Notes: generated from the sequence alone by a model not told the origin. 64,000 bases of DNA from Levilactobacillus hammesii DSM 16381 (GCF_001434395.1 NZ_AZFS01000044.1:62001-126000); one strand, 5' to 3'; numbered from the stretch's first letter, positions 53,210-63,112 are shown. A program made the numbers and translations.

Positions 53210-53237
53210 ACTTTACATAATATATATTATCGAAAGT
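53210..53237 (-). promoter_or_regulatory. dif: dif chromosome-dimer resolution site (XerCD type)
   Basis: On the - strand this 28-mer begins ACTTTCGATAA and ends TATTATGTAAAGT around TATATA. By recall it matches the B. subtilis dif in 24 of 28 positions, with the right (XerD) arm TTATGTAAA intact. It lies inside a longer near-palindrome (53207-53240, TCTACTTT / AAAGTAGA). The switch of most genes from + to - nearby supports it. Confidence 0.82.
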
Positions 53238-53250
53238 AGACTTAAAAGCT

Positions 53251-53297
53251 AAAAATAGAGTGCTTCCTCTGATCTTAATTATCAGATTGGCACTCTA
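53251..53297 (-). terminator. Terminator of the nudix gene
   Basis: TAGAGTGC...CTGAT / ATCAG...GCACTCTA, followed on the - strand by TATTTTTA. Confidence 0.78.
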
Positions 53298-53302
53298 CCT
53301 GT

Positions 53303-53752
53303 TTAAATCAGTTTCTCTGCTGTTAGTACTTTTAGAATACGCTGCGTGATTGGCGTCAACGCTGTCGGCAATTCAGCCAACGCGAAAAATTTTGCCGCGC
53401 TAGTTTCATCCTGATCGGCACGCTGCTGACCAGTTGCGGTTAATTGGTAAACGGTCGTGACGGAATCAATTTGATCGCCGTTGGGATACGTATACTGCAT
53501 GCCCGAACCACTCACGACAGTCAGTAATTTTGGCTGCTGACCAATTAAACCTGTTTCTTCTTGTAATTCACGAATTGCGGTTGTTTGCAAGCTCTCGGTC
53601 AATTCCTTAGAACCCGCTGGCAAACCCCAGAGCGCGTTATCCGTTCGTTTAACCAGTAACAATTGCTGATCTCGCAGTACCCATGCGGCTGCACCAACCA
53701 CAATTAAAGGTTGTGCACCGATTGTCTTACGGAGATCTAAAACATAGCCCAT
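53303..53752 (-). CDS. NUDIX hydrolase
   Basis: 149 residues from ATG 53752 (MGYVLDLRKTIG). The Nudix box G-x5-E-x7-REL-x-EE-x-GL is complete (GSKELTESLQTTAIRELQEE then TGL). It hydrolyses a nucleoside diphosphate linked to some group; MutT-like or ADP-ribose types are possible. Followed by a terminator. Confidence 0.88.
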   Translation of the reverse strand: MGYVLDLRKTIGAQPLIVVGAAAWVLRDQQLLLVKRTDNALWGLPAGSKELTESLQTTAIRELQEETGLIGQQPKLLTVVSGSGMQYTYPNGDQIDSVTTVYQLTATGQQRADQDETSAAKFFALAELPTALTPITQRILKVLTAEKLI

Positions 53753-53798
53753 ATACGTCACCGTCCTCTACGTTAAATTGTAACGCATAATTCGACAG

Positions 53799-54323
53799 TT
53801 AGTCATGCCAGTTTTGCTGAATAAAATCCTGGCGACCGCCCATTTCCTCAATCTGATAACGAAATGGATTCTTACGGTAAAAGTCCTGATGTTCTTCTTC
53901 GGCTGGATAGAATGGCTGGGCCTCTTCGATGGTGGTCACAATGGGCGCGTCAAATTGACCGCTGGCAGCAAGTTGGGCTTTAGAGGCTTTCGCAGCTTGA
54001 CGTTGTGCCGGACTATTCACGTAAATGACGGGACGGTAGCTGTCACCGCGATCCTGAAATTGGCCACTGGCATCCGTGGGATCGGTCTGGCGCCAGTAAA
54101 TTTCAACCAATTGGGCATAACTGATCGTTTCGGGATCAAATGTAATCTTAACGGCCTCAGTGTGGCCCGTGGTATGGCTGGCAACCTCGGCGTACGTCGG
54201 ATTCTCTGTGTGTCCACCGGTATAACCAGAAATCACGGACTGGATACCAGGTTGCGTATCGAACGGCTGCACCATACACCAGAAGCAGCCACCCGCAAAA
54301 ATTGCAGTTTCAGTTGTTGACAT
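53799..54323 (-). CDS. msrA: Peptide-methionine (S)-S-oxide reductase
   Basis: 174 residues. GGCFWC holds the catalytic Cys near residue 13; [25 protein letters not shown] and RSYRPVIY-like [10 protein letters not shown] follow. Repairs the S form of methionine sulfoxide. Downstream of msrB by 19 bases in the same operon. Confidence 0.95.
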   Translation of the reverse strand: MSTTETAIFAGGCFWCMVQPFDTQPGIQSVISGYTGGHTENPTYAEVASHTTGHTEAVKITFDPETISYAQLVEIYWRQTDPTDASGQFQDRGDSYRPVIYVNSPAQRQAAKASKAQLAASGQFDAPIVTTIEEAQPFYPAEEEHQDFYRKNPFRYQIEEMGGRQDFIQQNWHD

Positions 54324-54342
54324 GGGTAAAGTCCTCCTTGAA

Positions 54343-54792
54343 TTATTTTTTATCAGGAAATAGCTGTTGAAAGTCGTGATAGCCTTGAGCCTCCAGCTGA
54401 TCGGCTGGAATAAACTTCAAAGCGGCCGAGTTAATACAATAACGCAAGCCCCCCGCTTCTGCCGGACCGTCAGTGAAAACGTGGCCCAAGTGGGATTGCG
54501 CGTCAGTACTCCGAACCTCCCGCCGGATCATGCCAAACGAATGATCCGTATTTTCCTTAACGTTAGCGGCGTCAATTGGTTGGGTAAAGGACGGCCAACC
54601 ACAGCCGGCGTCGTACTTGTCGGTTGAACTAAACAGCGGTTGGCCGCTGACAACGTCCACGTAGATACCCGGTTCATAAAAGGCATCGTATTTGCCAGTA
54701 AAGGCGGGTTCCGTGGCCGCATTTTGTGTCACCGCAAATTCTTCTGCGGTAAGGCGTTCTTTTAAGTCGGATGCTGAGTTTGTTGGTTTCAT
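54343..54792 (-). CDS. msrB: Peptide-methionine (R)-S-oxide reductase
   Basis: 149 residues. [23 protein letters not shown] and the catalytic RYCINSAAL are intact. The zinc-binding CxxC pairs of some MsrB are absent, as in many lactic acid bacteria. Forms an operon with msrA, covering both sulfoxide forms. Confidence 0.95.
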   Translation of the reverse strand: MKPTNSASDLKERLTAEEFAVTQNAATEPAFTGKYDAFYEPGIYVDVVSGQPLFSSTDKYDAGCGWPSFTQPIDAANVKENTDHSFGMIRREVRSTDAQSHLGHVFTDGPAEAGGLRYCINSAALKFIPADQLEAQGYHDFQQLFPDKK

Positions 54793-54904
54793 TTAAAATC
54801 CTCCAATCAATTGTACACAATTTTTTCGCTTATGGTTTAGTTTAAGCCTCTGCGCTGAAAACGCAATTAATTTGCCCGTTTTTCAAAATGATTAACGATA
54901 CACC

Positions 54905-54935
54905 AAAATACCGATTCAGCGCGAATCGGTATTTT
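54905..54935. terminator. Terminator of the M10 peptidase
   Basis: AAAATACCGATTC-agcgc-GAATCGGTATTTT. Confidence 0.88.
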
Positions 54936-54951
54936 ATCTTCTATTCAACTG

Positions 54952-55527
54952 TTAGCTGGCTTGCCCAGCAGGTGTTTGGTAACGTGCCTTGACACCGTTA
55001 ATGTCGACCGGCTGAATGGCCACGGACCGGTTTTCATAATACATGACGCTGTGCTTCGATGGATTGTGTTCGAGTCCCATGGCGTGACCCAGCTCGTGTT
55101 CTGCAACGTGAAGATCATCTGACCGTGAGTAACCGTAACTGTGTAGCAATGTCGGGTTAAGCTCGGAGCTAACCTTGATCAAGTAATCCCGCTTTGCCCA
55201 GTATTCCGTCAAGCCTACATCCTTTCCCAGATGTTGCGCTTGATTGGCAGAGGCCGTTGTCAACTTAATCTGTGCGGATTTGGAAGACGCTAGTTTGAAG
55301 GTAAAGACCCCCGTCTTGTTCCAAGCGTGGACGGCTGACCGCCAAATTTTCTGGTAATAGGCCGACCTAGTGGTAATTGCATACGTCGCATGATTCTGCG
55401 CAAATCTTTCAGGTCCAAACGGTGTTGTGGACGCTGCCAACGCCACAGCACCACCGATCTGACTGACAAAAAGACCGATCGTTACCATCACCATCACGAT
55501 TTTTCGATACCAAGCACTTCTTGTCAT
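54952..55527 (-). CDS. Secreted matrixin-like (M10) zinc protease
   Basis: 191 residues. A signal peptide of about 32 residues ends AVALAAS. The zinc motif is HELGHAMGLEH and the Met-turn is SVMYYE. Small secreted metalloproteases of this kind are common in lactobacilli; substrate unknown. Single gene. Confidence 0.88.
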   Translation of the reverse strand: MTRSAWYRKIVMVMVTIGLFVSQIGGAVALAASTTPFGPERFAQNHATYAITTRSAYYQKIWRSAVHAWNKTGVFTFKLASSKSAQIKLTTASANQAQHLGKDVGLTEYWAKRDYLIKVSSELNPTLLHSYGYSRSDDLHVAEHELGHAMGLEHNPSKHSVMYYENRSVAIQPVDINGVKARYQTPAGQAS

Positions 55528-55615
55528 GTATAATCCCTCTCTCTTATTAGGGAAAACACCTGACGGCTACCATCGGCCCGTATTATATGCGCGTTCCATC
55601 AGAGATGCGACAAAA

Positions 55616-55650
55616 ACGCCCCACGAAGATAACATTTCTTCGTGGGGCGT
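55616..55650 (-). terminator. Terminator of ppaC
   Basis: ACGCCCCACGAAG / CTTCGTGGGGCGT. The - strand exit lies toward 55610. Confidence 0.8.
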
Positions 55651-55674
55651 CAAAATTATTGTAAATTAACCGAA

Positions 55675-56604
55675 TTAAGCGTTGAATGCATCAGTCAATG
55701 GTGGCACAACTTGCTTCTTCCGGGAAACAACGCCAGGCAAGCTAGCGCGATTGTTTTCCAGCTTGGTGTTGAAGGCTTTCTCAACAACGTCTGTTGCATC
55801 ACCAGCAACGATCATTTCGGAGTCACTGTTTAGGACATTCGTTGCTAAGGTAACAAACAGATCGTAGCCATCAGCAGCCATTTCAGCGTGCATTTCCTTT
55901 TCCAAGCCAGCTTGACGAGAAATGACGTCGTCTAAGTCAACCGTGTTGATTTGGCCAATACGAACGCTGTGACCATTCATGTCAAAGGACTTAGCATCGC
56001 CATCGATTAATTCCTTGTCCGTCTTAGCAGCCAGGTTAGTCCCAGCCTTTAACATGGCAATACCATAACTTTGAACATCAATGTCAGCAATTTCGGCCAA
56101 GGCCCGAACGGCTTCGCGGTCCTTATCCGTTGTTGTTGGGGATTGTAACAACAACGTGTCGGAGATGATGGCAGAAAGCATCAAACCTGCTAACTTGGCA
56201 GGAATTTCGATCTTAGCTTCGTCGAACATTTCCGTCAGAATCGTGCTGACACAACCCACTGGTTCTGCACGGTAGTATAAAGGTGAGTCCGTGTGGAAGT
56301 TGGCGATCCGGTGATGGTCAACCACAAAGGTCACCTGCACCTTGTCGAGATCACTAACACTTTGTTGGGCTTCGTTATGGTCAACGAGCATCACTTGATC
56401 AACTTCGTTAGACACCGTCTTAACGACCCGTGGTGCTGGTTCGTCGAAATGGTTCAGAACGTAGTTGGTTTCCATGTTAGGTTCACCCAAGGCAACGGCT
56501 TCAACATCGTAGCCCTTTTGGGTTTGAAGATAGGCAAAGGCCTTGGCTGCCACAATGGCATCCGTATCGGGATTCTGGTGACCAAAAATTAACGCTTTAC
56601 TCAT
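55675..56604 (-). CDS. ppaC: Manganese-dependent inorganic pyrophosphatase
   Basis: 309 residues of the DHH family II type. [20 protein letters not shown] and VDHHRIANF carry the metal ligands; the C-terminal domain ends with [10 protein letters not shown]. Hydrolyses PPi made by biosynthesis. An intergenic LysR gene lies 34 bases upstream on the same strand. Confidence 0.95.
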   Translation of the reverse strand: MSKALIFGHQNPDTDAIVAAKAFAYLQTQKGYDVEAVALGEPNMETNYVLNHFDEPAPRVVKTVSNEVDQVMLVDHNEAQQSVSDLDKVQVTFVVDHHRIANFHTDSPLYYRAEPVGCVSTILTEMFDEAKIEIPAKLAGLMLSAIISDTLLLQSPTTTDKDREAVRALAEIADIDVQSYGIAMLKAGTNLAAKTDKELIDGDAKSFDMNGHSVRIGQINTVDLDDVISRQAGLEKEMHAEMAADGYDLFVTLATNVLNSDSEMIVAGDATDVVEKAFNTKLENNRASLPGVVSRKKQVVPPLTDAFNA

Positions 56605-56638
56605 GAGTAGAAAACTCCTTTAATCAATAATTTTAAGG

Positions 56639-57598
56639 TTATTTGTTACGCAATTGTTTGAGGCGCGAAATGTAATCGTCGGTATGCAAGTACCGGTCAA
56701 ACTGCGCGAGAAAATGACTGATCCGTGGAATCTCTGCTTTGCCCTTGCGGAAAACAAAAGCCAGGTCGAAGCGGATATTCGGATCAAAGTGTGCCGTCCA
56801 GGTTTCAGGCAGGTTATCTTGCCCGACCATAAACGAGTTAGGTAATGCCGTGGACGCCCCTGTCTGCATTGAAAAATGTAACAGTTGCGTTGGCGTCGTG
56901 AAGTTGGCAACACCCCTTGGAAAATCGGCCAGTTGATTCTTGTAGGCTTCATGAATCGTCTGGTTCAGGTAGTAACCGTCTGGATACATTGCCCAAACGT
57001 TGGCCGTCGTATCCTTGAACTTAATCCGGTGTTTCTTGGCCAATTGCTCATCGTGATGAATGAATAGCAGGTCATCCGAAATAATCTTCTTGGATTCATA
57101 CGGCTTCCAATTCTTAATGGAATCATCCGGCAAGTACATGATGGCCAGATCAATCTTGTTGTTTTCTAACCGCTCCCAAATTTCCTTCCGCGTCAACATG
57201 TGAAAGGAAATCTTGAGTTCGGGGTTATTCTGGTAAGACAGGATAGCAAAGTCCTCAAAGACGGCATCCTCAATGGAGGCCAGAAGGCCAATGTTAACCT
57301 CACCTTGTGTTGCGCTGGTCGATTGTTGAATCTCATCGGTCGCTTGATTCAAAATGGCATAAATCTTGTGTGTCGCATCCAACATCGTGTAGCCGGCGTC
57401 TGACAACCGTAATTTTTTCCCCACTGAATAGAAGAGCGGTGCCCCCACCGTTCGTTCTAATTTTTTGATCTGTTGGGTCAAAGCTGGTTGGGTAATCCCC
57501 AAAATTTGAGCAGCCTGCGTATAATTCATGGTTTCTGCGAGTTGCAGAAAGTACGTCAGGGTTTTAGAAGAAAAAATGCTCTCTTGTTTCGTCTTCAT
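56639..57598 (-). CDS. LysR-family regulator
   Basis: 319 residues. The HTH is YFLQLAETMNYTQAAQILGITQPALTQQIKKLERTVGAPLF, followed by the two-lobed ligand domain (GEVNIGLLASIEDAVFEDFA). Target and ligand unknown; the close ppaC gene may be read through from it. The gap 57599-57759 before parC holds nothing clear. Confidence 0.87.
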   Translation of the reverse strand: MKTKQESIFSSKTLTYFLQLAETMNYTQAAQILGITQPALTQQIKKLERTVGAPLFYSVGKKLRLSDAGYTMLDATHKIYAILNQATDEIQQSTSATQGEVNIGLLASIEDAVFEDFAILSYQNNPELKISFHMLTRKEIWERLENNKIDLAIMYLPDDSIKNWKPYESKKIISDDLLFIHHDEQLAKKHRIKFKDTTANVWAMYPDGYYLNQTIHEAYKNQLADFPRGVANFTTPTQLLHFSMQTGASTALPNSFMVGQDNLPETWTAHFDPNIRFDLAFVFRKGKAEIPRISHFLAQFDRYLHTDDYISRLKQLRNK

Positions 57599-57759
57599 CC
57601 GCGTTTACTCCTTATGACTGGCGTGACGAACCGTCTAGCCGACAACTACGTCAGCCTAATAGTAACTATTAAACTCTATAATAGGCTGTTTTGTATGAAA
57701 GCGCAACGATTACCGCTCGCAAATCCGCCAGCAGCAACTGTGTGCGGAACCAGCAATGC

Positions 57760-60207
57760 TTAATCTAAGACCAGTTCAGCTGGTTTAACGCGTAGAGATA
57801 CGGGAACCCCTTCGACGTCAGTATCAACGACAAACGACCCGTTGGAATAACGGCCACTCAACGGATGCTCAGTTGGCAGCACGTCATGGGTGCGTTCACG
57901 ACTGGTCATGATCTCCAATGGTGGGTTGCCAGCTGGAATGGTCATGAAGTCCACGACGCGATGCGGATCACGTTTGAGCTCTCTTAGGACCAGAACGCCA
58001 CGGCGAGCACGGCTAGTGACGGAGATTTCCTTCATCGCTAGGCGTTTAAACCCACCGCGTTGTGTGATCATCGCAATCGTGTCATTGTCGTTAACCAACG
58101 CGAGGTTCACCACCTCATCGTCATCACGAAGATCCATAGACCGCACCCCGGTTGTTCGTGCACCGTTCACGGAGACTTCATCGACCGGATAACGCAGCGC
58201 ATAGCCATTCTTAGAAACCAACAGAATTCCCTGATCAACGGGTTCGGTCAGGTACTTCACTTGAACGACTCGGGCATCATCATGCTTGAGCTTTTCATAA
58301 ACAGCCGCACGACTCTTGTAGGTCCGTCCCGGTGTTAAGTCGGCAAAGGCCGTTTGCTTCACATAGCCATCACTGGTGGCAATCAGGAAGCGTCCCGTCT
58401 CCTTCAACGACTTGAAAGCAAAGGTGGCGACAATTTCCTCGTCACTGGCTAGGCCAATGGTCTGAGAAATGTGTTCACCGGTTTCCTTCCACTTCACGTC
58501 ACTAATCTCATGAACCGGTCGGTAGATCAGATTGCCCTTGCTGGTAAACATCATCAGATGATCCAGGGTACTGAGTTTTTCCATGAAGATCGGATAATCC
58601 TCGTCCTTTAGACCATTGTCTTCAGGATCGGAAGCCGTATATGAACGGACACCTGAGCGTTTCAGGTAGCCATCATGACTGACCAGTACGACAACGTCTT
58701 CGTCAGCAACCGTCACCGTCGTCTTGATCTTCAAGTCTTCAATCTGATCCTGAATTTCAGTCCGGCGAGGGTTACGGTAAGACTTCGCAACTTCCTTTAG
58801 TTCCTTGCGGAGAACCGCATTTAACGTCTTTGGTTCCGCCAAGATCTTGTGATCCTGTGCGATAGCGGCCGAAAGCTTATCAGATTCCGCCTGTAGCTGG
58901 GTCACATCGGTGTTGGTTAACCGGTAAAGCTGTAATGCCACAATGGCATCCGCCTGTTTCTCAGAAAAATCGTAGGCACTGACCAGGTTGTCGCGAGCAT
59001 CGCGGCGATCCTTGCTGGCCCGGATGGTCGCAATAACCTGATCCAGGATTGACAAGGCCTTAATCAGCCCGGTCACAATGTGTTGTCGATCCAGGGCCTT
59101 TTGCAACTCGTACTTGGTCCGCTTGGTAATGACGTCTCGTTGATGTTCCAGATATGCCGTCAGGATCGTCTTTAAGCCCACGTGTTCTGGGCGCATATGA
59201 TTAATGGCGACCATGTTGAAGTTGTAGGTAATCTGCAGTTCGGTGTTCTTAAACAGGTAGTTCAAGACCCCCTGGGCATCGGCGTCACGCTTCAATTCGA
59301 TGGCAATCCGCAGGCCGTCACGATCGGTCTCATCACGGACTTCGGCTAGGCCTTCAACTTTTTTGTTGAGCCGAATCTCATCAATCTTTTTGACGAGTTG
59401 GGCCTTGTTCACCTCATAGGGAATTTCGGTCACGACGATTTGGCTCTTATTGCCGCGCATTGGCTCAATGACCGTCTTAGAACGGACAACCACGCGCCCC
59501 CGACCAGTTTCATAGGCTTTGACGATACCGTCTTTACCTTGGATGATGCCGCCGGTTGGAAAATCGGGACCCTGGACGAATGACATGAGTTCCTCGAGCG
59601 TAGCCTTAGGGTGACTGAGCAGGTAAACCAGCGCATCCACGACTTCGCCTAAATTGTGCGGCGGAATTTCCGTGGCATAACCGGCTGAAATCCCAGTCGA
59701 TCCGTTGACCAATAGGTTGGGAAAACGCGCTGGCAAGACAGTGGGTTCGTACTCCGTGTCATCGAAGTTCAGGACCATTTCAACCGTGTCCTTGTCGATG
59801 TCTCGCAGCATTTCACCAGCTAACTTGCTTAACCGGGCTTCGGTATACCGCATGGCAGCGGCCGGGTCACCATCCATTGACCCATTGTTTCCGTGCATCT
59901 CAACCAGGGGTTCACGAACCTTCCAGTCCTGACTCATCCGGGTTAGCGCTTCATAGATGGAACTATCCCCATGGGGATGAAAATTACCCATGACGTTTCC
60001 GACGGACTTAGCCGACTTACGGAAACCCTTATCGTAGGTATTGCCGTCCTTGTTCATCGCGAACAAGATCCGCCGTTGCACGGGTTTTAACCCATCGCGA
60101 ATATCGGGTAAAGCCCGTTCCTGAATGATTGATTTGGAGTACCGGCCGAACCGGTCGCCCATAACTTCTTCCAGAGTTAATTCTTGAATATTTTGTCCTT
60201 CACTCAC
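57760..60207 (-). CDS. parC: DNA topoisomerase IV subunit A
   Basis: 815 residues. The cleavage domain has PVQRRILFAM, GDSSIYEAL and the catalytic Tyr in AAMRYTEARL. In the quinolone region the usual Ser (HPHGDSSIYE) and Glu are unchanged, so no classical resistance change. Decatenates daughter chromosomes with ParE. Starts with GTG behind GGAG, 23 bases after parE. Confidence 0.96.
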   Translation of the reverse strand: MSEGQNIQELTLEEVMGDRFGRYSKSIIQERALPDIRDGLKPVQRRILFAMNKDGNTYDKGFRKSAKSVGNVMGNFHPHGDSSIYEALTRMSQDWKVREPLVEMHGNNGSMDGDPAAAMRYTEARLSKLAGEMLRDIDKDTVEMVLNFDDTEYEPTVLPARFPNLLVNGSTGISAGYATEIPPHNLGEVVDALVYLLSHPKATLEELMSFVQGPDFPTGGIIQGKDGIVKAYETGRGRVVVRSKTVIEPMRGNKSQIVVTEIPYEVNKAQLVKKIDEIRLNKKVEGLAEVRDETDRDGLRIAIELKRDADAQGVLNYLFKNTELQITYNFNMVAINHMRPEHVGLKTILTAYLEHQRDVITKRTKYELQKALDRQHIVTGLIKALSILDQVIATIRASKDRRDARDNLVSAYDFSEKQADAIVALQLYRLTNTDVTQLQAESDKLSAAIAQDHKILAEPKTLNAVLRKELKEVAKSYRNPRRTEIQDQIEDLKIKTTVTVADEDVVVLVSHDGYLKRSGVRSYTASDPEDNGLKDEDYPIFMEKLSTLDHLMMFTSKGNLIYRPVHEISDVKWKETGEHISQTIGLASDEEIVATFAFKSLKETGRFLIATSDGYVKQTAFADLTPGRTYKSRAAVYEKLKHDDARVVQVKYLTEPVDQGILLVSKNGYALRYPVDEVSVNGARTTGVRSMDLRDDDEVVNLALVNDNDTIAMITQRGGFKRLAMKEISVTSRARRGVLVLRELKRDPHRVVDFMTIPAGNPPLEIMTSRERTHDVLPTEHPLSGRYSNGSFVVDTDVEGVPVSLRVKPAELVLD

Positions 60208-60230
60208 GAAATATGCGCTCCTTTCACCGG

Positions 60231-62207
60231 TTATTTATCCGTTGGCTCTGCAGGTTCCGAAGACTCCAGCAGGCTCGTATTATCGTCTTCCAGCGTAAAC
60301 TGCACGTTGTTTTCGATCCATTTCCGGCGAGGCTCAACCTTGTCGCCCATTAAGGTGGTGACCCGACGTTCAGCCAGAGCCGCATCGTCAATCTGAACCC
60401 GAATCAGTGTCCGCTTATCAGGGTCCATCGTGGTATCCCAGAGTTGTTCAGCATCCATTTCACCTAACCCCTTGAATCGTTGCAGGTTATAGCCGTGCTT
60501 GGCAATCTTCTTGGTCTTCTGATCGAGCTCATCGTTCGTCCAGGCGTATTCAATCGTGGAATTCTTGCCCGTCGTCTTGATGCGATACAGGGGTGGCAGG
60601 GCAATGTAAACCCGACCAGCATCAATCATGGGCCGCATGTACTTGTAGAAGAAGGTGAGCAGCAGAATCTGAATGTGCGCACCGTCATCATCGGCATCGG
60701 TCATGATGATAATCTTATCGTAATTGGCATCTTCAATATTAAATTCAGCACCCACGCCGGCACCAATCGTGTAGATCATGGTACTGATTTCTTCGTTTTT
60801 CATGATATCGGGCAGCTTGGCCTTTTCAGTGTTCAGCACTTTCCCCCGTAGTGGCAGGATCGCCTGAAACTTTCGGTTACGACCCTGCTTAGCGGAACCA
60901 CCGGCAGAATCCCCTTCGACTAGGAAGAGCTCATTCTTAGCGGCGTTCTTGGATTGGGCGGGTGTCAACTTACCCGAAAGCAGACGCTCGTGTTTCTTAT
61001 GGCGTTTGCCGTTACGGCTTTCGTCACGGGCTTTACGAGCGGCTTCACGGGCTTGGCGCGCCTGGGTCGACTTCCGAATCAACATCTTCCCAAAGTCACC
61101 GTTTTCCATGAGGTAGTAGCCCAATTGTTCGCTGATAATGCTGTCAACGGTGGCTCGTGCTTCTGGCGTCCCCAGCTTTTCCTTGGTCTGCCCTTCAAAC
61201 TGCAGCAGGTTTTCCGGAATCCGCAGGGAAATTACGGCAGAGAGACCTTCACGCACATCGGTTCCTTCAAGGTTCTTATCGCGATCCTTGAGCAGACCCA
61301 CTTTACGCGCGTATTCGTTGAAGGCCTTGGTCCACCCACTCCGCATACCAACTTCGTGAGTCCCACCATCCTTGGTGCGCACGTTGTTGACGAAGGACAG
61401 AAGGTTTTCGGTGTAGCCGTCATTGTATTGTGCGGCAACCTCGACTTCAATGCCATCCTTCTTACCGTCAAAGTACATCACGTCGCCGAGGGTATCCTTG
61501 TCTTCGTTTAGATAGCTAACGAACTCCTTGATACCGTCTTCAAAATGATATTCTTCGGCCTTTTCCTGACCCTCACGTTCGTCGGTCAGGGTAATCTTAA
61601 CGCCCTTCAGCAGGAAGGCAGACTCTCGGAGCCGTTCGGATAATGTCCCGAAGTTATACACTGTGGTTGTGAAAATTTGGCTATCTGGTTTGAAGGTAAT
61701 CGTGGTCCCGTTATGGGCACGGGTATTGCCCTTCTTTTCCAGCGTCCCCTGGGGATGCCCCCCCTTGGCGAACTTTTCCTGATAGCGCACGCCGTCACGC
61801 ACGATAGTAACGGTTAGTGAGCTAGACAGTGCGTTGACGACAGAGGCCCCCACACCATGTAGACCACCAGAGGTCTTGTAACCACCTTGACCAAATTTAC
61901 CCCCGGCATGAAGCACCGTCAGGATAACTTCTGGCGTCGGAATCCCAGAGGCGTGCATACCCACGGGCATACCCCGACCATGGTCCACGACCGTGATGCT
62001 ATTGTCCTGGTGGATGGTAACGTTGATTTCCTTACCGTATCCGGCCAGTGCTTCATCAACGGCGTTATCGACAATTTCATAGACCAAGTGGTGAAGCCCC
62101 CGGCCATCAGTGGAGCCGATATACATCCCAGGACGTTTACGGACAGCTTCCAATCCCTCCAAAACCTGGATGGAGGAATCGTCATATTTAGGTTTTGCTT
62201 TCGCCAT
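60231..62207 (-). CDS. parE: DNA topoisomerase IV subunit B
   Basis: 658 residues. GHKL ATPase motifs are VDNAVDEALAGYG, DHGRGMPVGMH and GGLHGVGASVVNALS. The Toprim part is LVEGDSAGGSAKQGRNRKFQ and DADDDGAHI. First gene of parE-parC. A LexA-like box lies 68 bases upstream. Confidence 0.96.
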   Translation of the reverse strand: MAKAKPKYDDSSIQVLEGLEAVRKRPGMYIGSTDGRGLHHLVYEIVDNAVDEALAGYGKEINVTIHQDNSITVVDHGRGMPVGMHASGIPTPEVILTVLHAGGKFGQGGYKTSGGLHGVGASVVNALSSSLTVTIVRDGVRYQEKFAKGGHPQGTLEKKGNTRAHNGTTITFKPDSQIFTTTVYNFGTLSERLRESAFLLKGVKITLTDEREGQEKAEEYHFEDGIKEFVSYLNEDKDTLGDVMYFDGKKDGIEVEVAAQYNDGYTENLLSFVNNVRTKDGGTHEVGMRSGWTKAFNEYARKVGLLKDRDKNLEGTDVREGLSAVISLRIPENLLQFEGQTKEKLGTPEARATVDSIISEQLGYYLMENGDFGKMLIRKSTQARQAREAARKARDESRNGKRHKKHERLLSGKLTPAQSKNAAKNELFLVEGDSAGGSAKQGRNRKFQAILPLRGKVLNTEKAKLPDIMKNEEISTMIYTIGAGVGAEFNIEDANYDKIIIMTDADDDGAHIQILLLTFFYKYMRPMIDAGRVYIALPPLYRIKTTGKNSTIEYAWTNDELDQKTKKIAKHGYNLQRFKGLGEMDAEQLWDTTMDPDKRTLIRVQIDDAALAERRVTTLMGDKVEPRRKWIENNVQFTLEDDNTSLLESSEPAEPTDK

Positions 62208-62245
62208 GCGTAAATCCCCTTTACTTTTACTAGTTTCAAATTAAC

Positions 62246-62273
62246 TTTACGATACCCTTTAGTTTACCGCAAT
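62246..62273 (-). promoter_or_regulatory. Promoter of parE
   Basis: On the - strand TTGCGG, 17 bases, TAAAGT. Confidence 0.5.
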
Positions 62274-62274
62274 G

Positions 62275-62288
62275 CGAACGTATGTTCA
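62275..62288. promoter_or_regulatory. LexA (SOS) box before parE
   Basis: CGAAC-GTAT-GTTC-A matches 9 of the 10 fixed positions of CGAAC-N4-GTTCG. It abuts the parE -35. B. subtilis parE-parC is also in the LexA regulon. Confidence 0.7.
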
Positions 62289-62370
62289 AATGAATGGTCC
62301 AAATCGCATGGGGCGGGTTTTCAGTAACCACATTATCATACCACAGGAAACTAAAAACTGGCTACTTTCC

Positions 62371-62379
62371 TGATATAAT
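62371..62379 (+). promoter_or_regulatory. Extended -10 of plsY
   Basis: TGATATAAT, a TGn extended -10; the -35 is weak. Confidence 0.6.
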
Positions 62380-62481
62380 TGGCGGAACGGTTAAAACATG
62401 CTAAAATATAGAGCAGCTTATTAGTGACGGCGACCAGCCTTTGGGTGATTGCCGTCGGGAGAAAGAGCGGAGGAATTACGT

Positions 62482-63105
62482 GTGAAATTAATTGGGTTAC
62501 TCATTGTGGCCTACCTCTTGGGTGCCATTCCAAATGGCGTCTGGGTGGGTAAGACCTTCTTCCATACCGACATTCGGCAAGCCGGCTCTGGTAACATTGG
62601 GACGACCAATACTTACCGGGTACTGGGACCCTATGCCGGAACAGTGGTCATGGTCCTCGATATTGCCAAGGGAACGGTCGCAACCCTATTGCCAACTTGG
62701 GGTCACGTGACTACGGTCTTAGGAACTGCGACGCCGCTCTTATTCGGCTTATTCGCCGTCTTGGGACATACCGTTTCGATCTTTGATCATTTCAAGGGTG
62801 GCAAGGCAGTCGCCACTTCTGCGGGGATGCTACTGGCTTATAACCCCATCATGTTTGTGATTGCGGCGGGTTTGTGGGTGAGCCTCATCTACTGGACCAG
62901 CATGGTGAGTCTGGCCAGTATGGTGGCCTTCTCGTTGATCACCCTCATCTCGTTAGGGTTTCACGATTGGTACCTGACGGGGATTGCCTTGGTCCTCACG
63001 ATTTTTGTCTTTTATCGGCATCGGACCAACATTACCCGGATTAAGAACGGGACGGAATCCATGGTGCCATTTGGTCACGGCTATCATAAACGTCAAGCAA
63101 AATAA
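62482..63105 (+). CDS. plsY: Acyl-phosphate:glycerol-3-phosphate acyltransferase
   Basis: 207 residues, membrane enzyme making lysophosphatidate from acyl phosphate. YLLGAIPNGVWVG, RQAGSGNIGTTNTYRVLG and VLGHTVSIFDHFKGGKAVATS are the PlsY active-site loops. Start GTG 62482 with GGAGGA upstream (an earlier start codon lies outside the family). Divergent from parE, a common arrangement in lactobacilli. Confidence 0.94.
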   Translation: MKLIGLLIVAYLLGAIPNGVWVGKTFFHTDIRQAGSGNIGTTNTYRVLGPYAGTVVMVLDIAKGTVATLLPTWGHVTTVLGTATPLLFGLFAVLGHTVSIFDHFKGGKAVATSAGMLLAYNPIMFVIAAGLWVSLIYWTSMVSLASMVAFSLITLISLGFHDWYLTGIALVLTIFVFYRHRTNITRIKNGTESMVPFGHGYHKRQAK

Positions 63106-63112
63106 GAACACG

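Noticed and set aside
53805-54320. 171-codon + strand ORF opposite msrA
   Set aside because: Exactly antisense to msrA, whose catalytic motifs are clear; no ribosome site.
61138-61511. Long + strand ORFs opposite parE and parC
   Set aside because: They are antisense shadows of highly conserved topoisomerase genes without starts or family motifs.
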